In this document: piece after piece, positions 6,815 to 12,443 of the stretch | Layout: the number at the start of each line of letters is the position of its first letter | How positions within the stretch are numbered: position 1 is the stretch's first letter | DNA from: CAZMGD01 sp964565705 | GTDB lineage: Bacteria > Actinomycetota > Acidimicrobiia > Acidimicrobiales > Ilumatobacteraceae | Assembly (NCBI GenBank): GCA_964565705.1 | Contig: CAZMGD010000106.1 | Location: 1 to 13,765, forward strand | Length of the DNA: 13,765 bases | Direction of reading: 5' to 3' | Program-made: the position numbers and the translations under genes | The notes under the pieces: generated by a model | What the model was told of the DNA's origin: nothing | What the model saw: only the letters and a program-made list of their open reading frames with translations | The model's database searches: none

Positions 6815-7273
6815 ATGAGCGTGATCGAGGTGGCACCCGAGGCCGTGCACAAGGGAGCCGACGAGCTGCCGTTCGTCGACATCGGCGGTGGCAACAAGAT
6901 GAAGGTCATCATGGTCGACGAGGGCCAGGGCCTCTGGATCATCGAGAACATCTTCCAGGCCGGGTTCGAGGTGATGACCCACAAGCACACCGGGCCCGTG
7001 TACGGCTACACGGTCTCGGGGGCGTGGAAGTACAAGGAGTACGACTACGTGAACCGCGCCGGATCGTTCCTGTTCGAGCCCGCCGGGTCGATCCACACCC
7101 TCACCTGCATCGAGGACGACACCCAGGTGTGGTTCCAGATGTACGGCTGCAACCTCAACCTCGACGACGACGGCAACATCGCGAGCATCTCCGACGGCGC
7201 CGGTTCGCTCGCCGCCTACTACGCGCTGTGTGAAGCCGCGGGCCTGCCACGGCCGGCCGTCGTGGTGCGCTGA
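6815..7273 (+). CDS. Cupin dioxygenase, 2,4'-dihydroxyacetophenone dioxygenase (DAD) family
   Basis: A 152-residue single-domain cupin. The first cupin motif reads THKHTGPVYGYTVSG (His56 and His58), and the second runs through FLFEPAGSIHTL (Glu88 and His94). This gives the H-x-H...E...H set expected for a non-heme iron centre. The FEVMTHKHTG / VYGYTVSGAWKYKEYDYV pattern is the one I associate with 2,4'-dihydroxyacetophenone dioxygenase and Dke1-like C-C bond-cleaving enzymes. Those split ketones with O2 in the cytosol. The actual substrate is unknown, because many members of this family are uncharacterised. The ATG at 6815 is chosen for AAGGGG nine bases upstream; the frame is open further upstream but runs into the inverted repeat. 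An MpaB-like oxygenase follows 45 bp downstream and probably shares the transcript. Confidence 0.82.
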   Translation: MSVIEVAPEAVHKGADELPFVDIGGGNKMKVIMVDEGQGLWIIENIFQAGFEVMTHKHTGPVYGYTVSGAWKYKEYDYVNRAGSFLFEPAGSIHTLTCIEDDTQVWFQMYGCNLNLDDDGNIASISDGAGSLAAYYALCEAAGLPRPAVVVR

Positions 7274-7318
7274 CGGCCCGCCCGCGCCACCGTCCCGGCA
7301 CGTGAGAGTGTTCGGGGG

Positions 7319-8200
7319 ATGCAGCTCCCGGTGATCGACGCGTTGCGAGCCTCGATCGCCGCGCCCCTTCGTCGCTCGTTGGGTGCGGCGCCGGCGGAGG
7401 CTGCCGAGCCGCCGCCGGGGTGGGCCGACGACCGCGACCCGGGTTGGTTCGGTCCCGGATCGGTGGTGTGGCGTGTGCACGGCGACGTGCCGGCGATGCT
7501 GATCGGTGGCGTCAGCAGCCTGCTGCTCCAGACCCTGCACCCCGGAGCGATGGCTGGCGTCGACCAGCACTCCAACTGGCGGGTCGACCCGCGCGGCCGG
7601 CTGCAGCGCACGGCCCGGTTCCTGGCCGCGACCACCTACGGGACGGGGGCCGAGGCCGAGGCCGCGGTGGCGATGGTGCGCGGCATCCACACCAACGTCC
7701 GCGGCACGCGACCCGATGGGCGACCGTACGAGGCCAACGATCCCGAGCTGTTGCGGTGGGTGCACGTCGCCGAGGTGTTCCAGTTCCTGCGCGCCTACCA
7801 GCGCTACGGCTTCCCGGCGCTGACCACGACCGAGCGCGACCACTACCTCGCTGCCGTCGCCCGCACCGGTGAGGCCCTCGGCGCGACCGACGTGCCGCAC
7901 TCGGTCGCCGAGGTCGAGCAGTACTTCGACGCCGTCCGTCCCGACCTCGCGGCCACACCGGCTGCGATCGAGACCGCGCGCGACCTCCTCGTGCCGCGCC
8001 AGCGCGACCCACTGCAGCGTGCGGCGTTCGAGGTGATCGGCCGCGCCGCGGTCGGGCTGCTGCCCGGCTGGGCGCGCGAGATGCTGGCGCTGCAACGGCG
8101 AGCGCTGGTGGAGGATCAAGCCTCCCAGGTGGCGGCGACCGCGATGTCGATCGCGCTGCGGTGGGCGATCGGCGGCCCGGCCGCCCGACGCGCGGCGTGA
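7319..8200 (+). CDS. Oxygenase MpaB family protein (DUF2236)
   Basis: A 293-residue helical protein. The stretch WFGPGSVVWRVHGDVPAMLIGG (from residue 43) leads into SSLLLQTLHPGAMAGV and then FLAATTYGT. RGIHTNVRG (121-129) and WVHVAEVFQFLRAYQRYG follow. This is the DUF2236 fold shared with fungal MpaB and the latex-clearing protein Lcp, haem-type oxygenases. His54, His74, His124 and His149 are the obvious candidate metal or haem ligands, but which ones bind cannot be told here. There is no signal peptide, so it is likely cytosolic. The ATG at 7319 is the first good start; GAGAG at 7304-7308 is a weak ribosome site. It follows the cupin by 45 bp on the same strand with no promoter-like hexamer between, so a two-oxygenase operon is likely. 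It converges with the MarR gene. Confidence 0.82.
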   Translation: MQLPVIDALRASIAAPLRRSLGAAPAEAAEPPPGWADDRDPGWFGPGSVVWRVHGDVPAMLIGGVSSLLLQTLHPGAMAGVDQHSNWRVDPRGRLQRTARFLAATTYGTGAEAEAAVAMVRGIHTNVRGTRPDGRPYEANDPELLRWVHVAEVFQFLRAYQRYGFPALTTTERDHYLAAVARTGEALGATDVPHSVAEVEQYFDAVRPDLAATPAAIETARDLLVPRQRDPLQRAAFEVIGRAAVGLLPGWAREMLALQRRALVEDQASQVAATAMSIALRWAIGGPAARRAA

Positions 8201-8213
8201 CAGCGGCCGCGCG
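8189..8213. terminator. GC-rich hairpin between convergent MpaB and MarR genes
   Basis: CGCGCGGC at 8189-8196 pairs perfectly with GCCGCGCG at 8206-8213 around a nine-base loop containing the MpaB stop codon (8198-8200). An 8-bp all-GC stem between convergent genes is a reasonable bidirectional terminator, though there is no T-run on either side. Confidence 0.4.
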
Positions 8214-8215
8214 GG

Positions 8216-8728
8216 TCAGTCCGTCGGTGGCGGGCCGTCGCAGCCGAGGTGGGCGACGACCGTCGCGGCGATGCTCGCCAGCTGCGCGAGCTGGTCGGCC
8301 GTGAGCACGTCGGCGAAGAGCTCGCGCACGTGGCGGACGTGCAGTGGTGCGGCGCGCTCGATCGTGTCCCGCCCGACGTCGGTGAGCACCACATACGAGC
8401 CGCGAGCATCGGTCGGGCAGACCTGGCGCTGCACGAGGCCGCGCTCCTCCATGCGGGTGATCTGCTTGGAGAGACGGCTCTTCTCCCACTGCAGCAGGGC
8501 ACCGAGCTCATGGGCACGCAGACGCAGGCCGGGTGCCTCGGAGAGACCGACGAGCACCGCGTAGTCCGGACCCGACAGGTCCGATTCGCAGCGCAGCTCG
8601 TGGTGGAGTCGGGCCATCAGCCGGTCGTGCATGTACAGCAGGCCCCGCCAGGCTGCCTGCTCGTCGTCGCCGAGCCAGACGGTCTCCGCTGCCGCCCCGG
8701 TCGTCTGCGTGTTGGATGCGTTGCCCAC
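8216..8728 (-). CDS. MarR-family transcriptional regulator
   Basis: A 170-residue winged-helix repressor or activator of normal MarR length. The dimer helix region lies around residues 22-45, followed by LSGPDYAVLVGLSEAPG. RLRAHELGALLQWEKSRLSKQITRMEERGLV (69-99) is the helix-turn-helix with its recognition helix. The wing covers QVCPTDARGSYVVLTDVGR (102-120) with the typical Asp and Arg (D107, R109). The frame extends upstream to 9157, but that part is the antisense of the lipoprotein gene. GTG 8728 is chosen because AGGGGG lies five bases upstream. It diverges from the lipoprotein gene across 72 bp, making that gene a natural candidate target along with itself. The ligand is unknown. Confidence 0.88.
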   Translation of the reverse strand: MGNASNTQTTGAAAETVWLGDDEQAAWRGLLYMHDRLMARLHHELRCESDLSGPDYAVLVGLSEAPGLRLRAHELGALLQWEKSRLSKQITRMEERGLVQRQVCPTDARGSYVVLTDVGRDTIERAAPLHVRHVRELFADVLTADQLAQLASIAATVVAHLGCDGPPPTD

Positions 8729-8800
8729 CCTGCCCCCTGGGTTGTCGGAACCATCGTATGGGACACGGAGCGGCCATCTCGGTTGTCGTACTGTGGCACG
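8729..8800. promoter_or_regulatory. Divergent MarR/lipoprotein promoter region
   Basis: The minus strand carries TACGAT (8753-8758) as a -10 for the MarR gene. It lies inside the small inverted repeat CCAT-N3-ATGG at 8751-8761. The plus strand carries TACTGT (8789-8794), six bases before the lipoprotein ATG, which would make that mRNA leaderless. GGTTGTCG occurs twice as a direct repeat (8740-8747 and 8781-8788), one copy near each promoter. These are the only operator candidates seen; none is a strong palindrome. Confidence 0.4.
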
Positions 8801-9319
8801 ATGGCATCGGGGAGGAGGTCGGTCCGTGCGCTCGCGCTGCTCGCCGCCGTGCTCGCCCTGTTCGCAGTGGCGTGCGGAGGCGACGATTCGCCCGACACCG
8901 AGCTCGGACCGGCCGAGTGGAAGGCGTCGGTCTTCGAGACCGTGCTGCGCGACGTGGCCCTCGGGCCCGCGCAGGCCGCGATGCCGGAGTCCGAGAAGCC
9001 GACGATCTATCTCGCCACCGCAGATGGCAGCGGCATCAGGGCCGAGGTCCAGGTGCTCGTGATCGGTGCCGTGAAGGACGACGCCGACCTGAAGATCCAG
9101 GATGACACCGCCGATGTGATCCTCGAGGACGAGCCCGACGCACCGGTGAGGGATCACGGGATGCTCGTCACGGTCAGCCCGCTGCCCGACGAGCAGTCCG
9201 ACACGGTCGAGGTGGAGGTCGTGCTGTACTTCGACGAGACCAACGAGCAGGTCATCGACGTGACCCTGACTCGCGCTGGCACCGGATGGACGGTCGCGAC
9301 GTCCGTGCCACCGAGCTGA
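8801..9319 (+). CDS. Putative secreted lipoprotein of unknown function
   Basis: A 172-residue protein with a basic N-terminus, a hydrophobic core (ALALLAAVLALFAVAC) and a lipobox-like AVAC with Cys25, followed by GGDDSPDTE. It therefore probably becomes a membrane-anchored exported lipoprotein; Ala at -3 makes the lipobox slightly atypical. The mature part is acidic and has alternating beta-like stretches (RAEVQVLVIGAV, TVEVEVVLYFDE, VIDVTLTRAGTGWTVATSV). I do not recognise the family. The frame is open upstream, but ATG 8801 is the start that gives a proper signal peptide, with TACTGT six bases before it and no Shine-Dalgarno sequence. It diverges from a MarR regulator and ends 6 bp before the convergent MFS stop. 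Confidence 0.75.
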   Translation: MASGRRSVRALALLAAVLALFAVACGGDDSPDTELGPAEWKASVFETVLRDVALGPAQAAMPESEKPTIYLATADGSGIRAEVQVLVIGAVKDDADLKIQDDTADVILEDEPDAPVRDHGMLVTVSPLPDEQSDTVEVEVVLYFDETNEQVIDVTLTRAGTGWTVATSVPPS

Positions 9320-9330
9320 CGCTCGTCAGC
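9315..9330. terminator. Palindrome holding the stop codons of two convergent genes
   Basis: GCTGACG at 9315-9321 and CGTCAGC at 9324-9330 form a perfect inverted repeat. The lipoprotein TGA (9317-9319) is in one arm and the MFS stop (9326-9328 on the minus strand) is in the other. As RNA it would be a 6-bp stem with a GCTC loop from either direction, a minimal bidirectional terminator without a T-run. Confidence 0.35.
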
Positions 9331-10867
9331 GGTCCTCGCCGGGGTCGGAGCCGTCCTCCTGCACGGGCTCTGATCCGTCGGGTAGCACCCCGAGCAGGCT
9401 GCTCGCCAGCCTGATCGCCTCCTCGGCGGTCGCCGCATCGACCGATGCGAACGGGTCGACCGCGCGGTGGCGCAGGTGCTCGAGCCGTTCGAACGCGTGG
9501 TCGTCGTCGACCACCTCACCCGCGCCACGAGCGAGGTCGACCGCGGAGATCGCGTCGATGACCGCGTGGCGCGGCGCGCCATGGCTCCACGTCAGCGCCA
9601 TCGCGAAGCGCGTCCGGGCGGCTGAGAGCGGGTTGACGACGTCGGACGGTTGGAACTGCTCGGCGACCTTCGCCGCTCGGATGTAGAGCACCGCCGCCGG
9701 TGCGAGCACGGCGGCGAGGAGACCCATCGCCGCCTCGATCGGCAGCGCGATCGCGGTCGCCAGCGCCGCGCCCAGTACCCAGGCCAGCTGGAACCGCCAC
9801 TCGTAGCGGGCGAAGGCCCGGCCGGTCATCGCCTCCGGAGCGGTGCGCTGCAACAGGCTGTCGAAGCCCTGGCGTCCGACGCTCGCCGACACGCCGACCA
9901 CCACGGAGATGATCAGCATCAGCGGTCGGGCGACGCCGAGCAGTCCGATCGCCGTTGCGATCGCCGGCGCGAGCAGCGCACCGGCGAGCAGCCGCTCCTC
10001 GTGGAATCGCCGTCGCAGCCTCGGCGCGACCACGTTGCCGAGGAACGACCCGATGCCGTACAGGAACACGGCGACGCCGTACACCCATGGCGGCTCACTG
10101 GATCGGCGCAGCGAGAAGGCGAGGAGGAAGACGAAGTATCCAACGGCACCGCGCAGCGCGAGCAGCCCGCCGGCGGCGTACACCACGGCGGGCATGTGGA
10201 GCTGCGCGTACTCGACCTCGTTCGATACCTCGTGGCGGTTCGCCGGCACCCGCACCGCGACGCCGACCAGCGCGGCCGCGACGAAGACGGCCGCGGCGAT
10301 CGACAGCAGCCAGCGCGGGGTGGTGGCGGCCAGGATCAGCGCAGCGATGCCACCGCCGACGCCGGCCGCGATCGTGCCGAGGCGGGCGATGCTGGAGTTC
10401 GCCGAGACCAGCAGCTCGGGGTCGCGCACGAGCCTCGGGACGAGCGCCTGGCGCACGACCCCGCTCGCCTTGCTGCTGATGAGGAGGGCGAGTGCCATGA
10501 GGTAGAAGGTCAGGTCGTAGAGGGTGATCGCGAGCAGTACGCAGCACGTCGCACGCAGCAGGTAGCACCCGACGACCAGCAGCCGGCTCGAGCCGCGGAA
10601 GCGGTCGACGACGGGCCCCACCAGCGGGGCCAGCACGGCGAACGGCGCCATCGCGACGATCAGGTACAGCAGCACCTGGTTGCGCGACGCCTGCGGGCTG
10701 AGGCTGAAGAACAACGAGCCGGCGAGCGACACCGTGACGAACGCGTCGGCGACCCCGGCGATCATGTGCGACACCGTGAAGATCGCCAGAGGTCGGCCGC
10801 CCACCCGCCCGTCGAGCAGTGCCGACGCGCTGGTCGCCCGCCGGCGAAGGCTGCGGTGCTGGCTCAC
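9326..10867 (-). CDS. MFS exporter with C-terminal soluble tail, downstream of SmtB-type regulator
   Basis: A 513-residue membrane protein with about 10-12 predicted helices over residues 25-400. It has a motif A-like loop GPVVDRFRGSSR (84-95) between early helices. VRQALVPRLVRDPELLVSANS (138-158) is typical of the MFS_3/enterobactin-exporter-like branch. FDSLLQRTAPEAMTGRAFAR (335-354) is a second conserved loop. A ~110-residue cytosolic tail follows, with several His and acidic residues (VVDDDHAFERLEHLRHRAVD). GTG 10867 is chosen because the protein becomes MFS-like from there; AGAGGG sits about 12 bases upstream, a loose spacing. The 74-bp gap to the ArsR stop holds no promoter hexamer, so it is probably co-transcribed with the metal sensor. 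Metal export is inferred from context only. Confidence 0.82.
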   Translation of the reverse strand: MSQHRSLRRRATSASALLDGRVGGRPLAIFTVSHMIAGVADAFVTVSLAGSLFFSLSPQASRNQVLLYLIVAMAPFAVLAPLVGPVVDRFRGSSRLLVVGCYLLRATCCVLLAITLYDLTFYLMALALLISSKASGVVRQALVPRLVRDPELLVSANSSIARLGTIAAGVGGGIAALILAATTPRWLLSIAAAVFVAAALVGVAVRVPANRHEVSNEVEYAQLHMPAVVYAAGGLLALRGAVGYFVFLLAFSLRRSSEPPWVYGVAVFLYGIGSFLGNVVAPRLRRRFHEERLLAGALLAPAIATAIGLLGVARPLMLIISVVVGVSASVGRQGFDSLLQRTAPEAMTGRAFARYEWRFQLAWVLGAALATAIALPIEAAMGLLAAVLAPAAVLYIRAAKVAEQFQPSDVVNPLSAARTRFAMALTWSHGAPRHAVIDAISAVDLARGAGEVVDDDHAFERLEHLRHRAVDPFASVDAATAEEAIRLASSLLGVLPDGSEPVQEDGSDPGEDR

Positions 10868-10934
10868 CGGGGTCCGCTGCCCTCTCTCACCGCACCATCG
10901 TGCCCCATCGGGCCCGACCCCCGACACCTCTTCG

Positions 10935-10946
10935 CCTGACGTCAGG
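10935..10946. repeat. 12-bp perfect palindrome at the ArsR stop
   Basis: CCTGACGTCAGG is a perfect palindrome overlapping the ArsR stop codon at 10942-10944. With no loop it cannot act as an RNA hairpin as such. It could be a DNA-binding site or chance. Confidence 0.25.
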
Positions 10947-11304
10947 TGTGGCGGAGGTGCTCCCGGCCGAGGTCGAGCAGCATCCGCACGTGCTCGTCGT
11001 GGAGGCCGTAGTACATCAAGCGCCCGGCGCGGCGCGAGCGGACGATGCCGCTCTGGCGCAGCCATCGCAGGGCGTGCGAGACGGTCGTCTCGGCGGCGCC
11101 GACGGCGAACGCGAGGTCCGACACGCACAGCTCGCCGCCCTCGAGCAGGGCGTAGAGGAGGCGGGTGCGCGTCGGGTCGCCGAGCACCCGGAACCAGTCG
11201 GCGAGCCGGTCGGTCTCGTCCGCGCTCGGCAGCCGCTCCTGGGCGAGGGCGACGCGCGCGGGGTCGACGAGGTGAGGTTCGTCGCTGGTGGGGACGGCAG
11301 CCAC
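10942..11304 (-). CDS. ArsR/SmtB-family metal-sensing repressor with a complete alpha5 site
   Basis: A 120-residue winged-helix repressor of typical ArsR length. VLGDPTRTRLLYALLEGGELCVSDLA (residues 40-65) leads into the recognition region AETTVSHALRWLRQSGIV (71-88). The wing is RRAGRLMYYGL (91-101). The last helix reads DEHVRMLLDLGREHLRH, giving Asp103-x-His105-x10-His116-x2-His119. That is exactly the alpha5 metal-site pattern of SmtB/CzrA/NmtR-type Zn/Co/Ni sensors. Cys60 in ELCVSDLA matches the lone Cys of SmtB ELCVGDLA; the CxC arsenic/cadmium/lead signature is absent. GTG 11304 is preferred over GTG 11331 because TACCCT lies seven bases before it and a palindrome sits just upstream. It probably represses itself and the downstream MFS gene until metal binds. 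Confidence 0.87.
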   Translation of the reverse strand: MAAVPTSDEPHLVDPARVALAQERLPSADETDRLADWFRVLGDPTRTRLLYALLEGGELCVSDLAFAVGAAETTVSHALRWLRQSGIVRSRRAGRLMYYGLHDEHVRMLLDLGREHLRHT

Positions 11305-11311
11305 GTGTGGC

Positions 11312-11317
11312 AGGGTA
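11312..11317 (-). promoter_or_regulatory. Predicted -10 element of the ArsR gene (leaderless)
   Basis: The minus strand reads TACCCT, then seven bases, then GTG 11304. There is no Shine-Dalgarno sequence before this start, which fits a leaderless mRNA. Confidence 0.4.
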
Positions 11318-11321
11318 ACGT

Positions 11322-11342
11322 CAGCGGTCACAGCGACCGCTG
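11322..11342. promoter_or_regulatory. Palindromic operator candidate of the ArsR regulator
   Basis: CAGCGGTC (11322-11329) and GACCGCTG (11335-11342) form perfect 8-bp arms with a five-base spacer. The palindrome begins four bases upstream of the predicted ArsR -10 and covers the -35 area, the right place for autorepression. The right arm also belongs to a direct repeat, ACCGCTGT at 11336-11343 and 11345-11352, and GGTAAC (11314-11319) faces GTAACC (11351-11356) as an outer imperfect inverted pair. It also lies upstream of the divergent 77-residue gene. Confidence 0.5.
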
Positions 11343-11384
11343 TCACCGCTGTAACCAGCACCGAACGCCGACGTCTCGCCGCAC

Positions 11385-11618
11385 ATGCCCGCTCCCTCCG
11401 CCGCCGATCGCCTGCTCGACAAGCTGCGCCGTCTGGCGGCGGAATCCCTGGACGACGAGGAGCGGGCACTGTTTGCAGCACTGATCGCCCCGGCGATCGC
11501 CGCCGCCTACGGCGAGGCAGAGGTGCAGGGCTTCGACTCGACGGCGGTGGCCACGGTGCTGCCCAACGCGCTCACGGATGCGATCCGCGGCCGCGAGATC
11601 ACGATTCAGGGACTCTGA
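11385..11618 (+). CDS. Small hypothetical protein, 77 residues
   Basis: An open frame with strong G/C at third positions, so probably coding. The N-terminal half is helical and amphipathic (SAADRLLDKLRRLAAES, then LDDEERALFAALIAPAIAAAYG). The C-terminal half is less regular and ends in REITIQGL. There is no signal peptide, no Cys and no recognised domain. The ATG at 11385 has neither a clear Shine-Dalgarno sequence nor a TAnnnT close by. It diverges from the ArsR gene and its 3' end overlaps the end of the convergent sigma-factor gene by 13 bp. The LDDEERALFA-Ala-rich layout vaguely recalls short leader or adaptor peptides, but I do not assign a function. Confidence 0.55.
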   Translation: MPAPSAADRLLDKLRRLAAESLDDEERALFAALIAPAIAAAYGEAEVQGFDSTAVATVLPNALTDAIRGREITIQGL

Positions 11619-12331
11619 CCCTCGGCCGGCGCGTCCGCCGGCATCTCGTACAGCGACAGCTCGTGCTCGGCCGCGCCCTGACACACCTGGCAAGCCCGGA
11701 CGTGGGCCCCGACCTTCGTCGGTTGATCGCCGCGCAGTGCGGCGAACGTCGCGCACGGACTGTGCTGGGCGCGGAGGGAGAGCTCGAGCACGAGCGCCTC
11801 GCGCAGCCGCTGGCGGGCGCGGTGCAGCAGCACCTTGGCCGCGCCGGTCGAGACGCCGAGCGCGGCACCGATCTCGGTCGGGCCCAGCCCGAGCTTCGTC
11901 GCCATCGTGATCGCCGTGGAGTCGCGGGGCGAGAGGGCAGCGACGCAGCCGTTGACGAGGGCGGCGAGGTCGGTCAGCTCGGCGCGGGTGTCGGGCCCGA
12001 TCTCGCCGTCGGGCAGCCGCTCGGTCTCGGCGTAGTCGTCGTACTCGACGCGCCGCCGTACGCGGCGGTGGTCGATCGCCGTGTTGCGGGCGATCTGCAA
12101 CAGCCACGGACGGAAGCGCTCCGGTTCGCGCAGCGCGTCGAGTCGTGAGAAGGCCTTGGCGAACGTGTCCTGCACGGCATCGGCGACGCCTTCGGTGTCG
12201 TGCACGTTGTCGCGGATCGCCATGCGGACCGCGCCGACGTGGCGGCGATACAGCGCGGCGAAACCTGTCGGGTCGCCCCGCAGCGCGGCGGAGACCGAGA
12301 CGACGTCGTCCTCGACGGTGCCGGTGGCCAT
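11606..12331 (-). CDS. ECF-like sigma-70 family factor with C-terminal zinc-finger tail
   Basis: A 241-residue RNA polymerase sigma factor. Region 2 spans about residues 16-90 (FAALYRRHVGAVR, VADAVQDTFAKAFSRLDAL, RFRPWLLQIARNTAIDHRR). A charged linker follows. Region 4 spans about 123-177 (ALSPRDSTAITMATKLGLGPTEIGAALG, then STGAAKVLLHRARQRLREAL). After region 4 comes a tail of about 60 residues with Cys193, His210, Cys214 and Cys217. The HVRACQVC part is the H-x3-C-x2-C pattern of zinc-binding anti-sigma (ZAS) domains, here fused to the sigma itself. ATG 12331 is chosen as the family-like start, with TACGCT nine bases upstream and no Shine-Dalgarno sequence. No separate anti-sigma gene is adjacent. 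It is divergent from a receptor Ser/Thr kinase, which may be a regulatory partner or a target. Confidence 0.87.
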   Translation of the reverse strand: MATGTVEDDVVSVSAALRGDPTGFAALYRRHVGAVRMAIRDNVHDTEGVADAVQDTFAKAFSRLDALREPERFRPWLLQIARNTAIDHRRVRRRVEYDDYAETERLPDGEIGPDTRAELTDLAALVNGCVAALSPRDSTAITMATKLGLGPTEIGAALGVSTGAAKVLLHRARQRLREALVLELSLRAQHSPCATFAALRGDQPTKVGAHVRACQVCQGAAEHELSLYEMPADAPAEGQSP

Positions 12332-12340
12332 TGCCGGGCG

Positions 12341-12346
12341 AGCGTA
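12341..12346 (-). promoter_or_regulatory. Predicted -10 element of the sigma-factor gene (near-leaderless)
   Basis: The minus strand reads TACGCT, then nine bases, then ATG 12331, the same geometry as ppk2 and the helicase. No clear -35 is seen, so an alternative sigma factor cannot be excluded. Confidence 0.4.
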
Positions 12347-12394
12347 GTTCGCAGCCTCGCCGGGTCGGGGGCCCCGCCTGGACCACGATCGCAC

Positions 12395-12400
12395 TAGGTT
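12395..12400 (+). promoter_or_regulatory. Predicted -10 element upstream of the kinase
   Basis: TAGGTT ends seven bases before GTG 12408, the start of an 11-codon micro-ORF rather than of the kinase. The surrounding CTAGGTTCG is identical to that upstream of the DHA2 exporter at 786-794. Confidence 0.35.
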
Positions 12401-12407
12401 CGACGCG

Positions 12408-12443
12408 GTGCCGCTCCGATCCACCGTCCCGGCCGAACGGTGA
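12408..12443 (+). CDS. Possible 11-codon leader ORF coupled to the kinase start
   Basis: A GTG at 12408 opens a frame coding for VPLRSTVPAER. It stops at TGA 12441-12443, overlapping the kinase GTG (12440-12442) as GTGA. The GTG is at the predicted RNA start and the kinase start lacks a Shine-Dalgarno sequence, so reading this peptide could deliver ribosomes to the kinase by termination and restart. It is short and could be coincidental. Confidence 0.3.
   Translation: MPLRSTVPAER

Noticed and set aside
6587..8119. 510-codon minus-strand frame opposite the cupin and MpaB genes
   Set aside because: Antisense shadow; low-complexity His/Arg/Val-rich translation with no motif.
8729..9157. N-terminal extension of the MarR protein
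   Set aside because: It would be antisense to the lipoprotein gene; GTG 8728 has a strong AGGGGG ribosome site and gives normal MarR length.
9650..10939. 429-codon plus-strand frame opposite the MFS exporter
   Set aside because: Arg/Gln/His-rich shadow; the opposite strand encodes a coherent multi-helix transporter.
11305..11481. Longer ArsR starts (GTG 11331 or further upstream)
   Set aside because: GTG 11331 has no ribosome site and overlaps the palindrome; further upstream the frame is antisense to the 77-residue gene. GTG 11304 has a properly placed -10.
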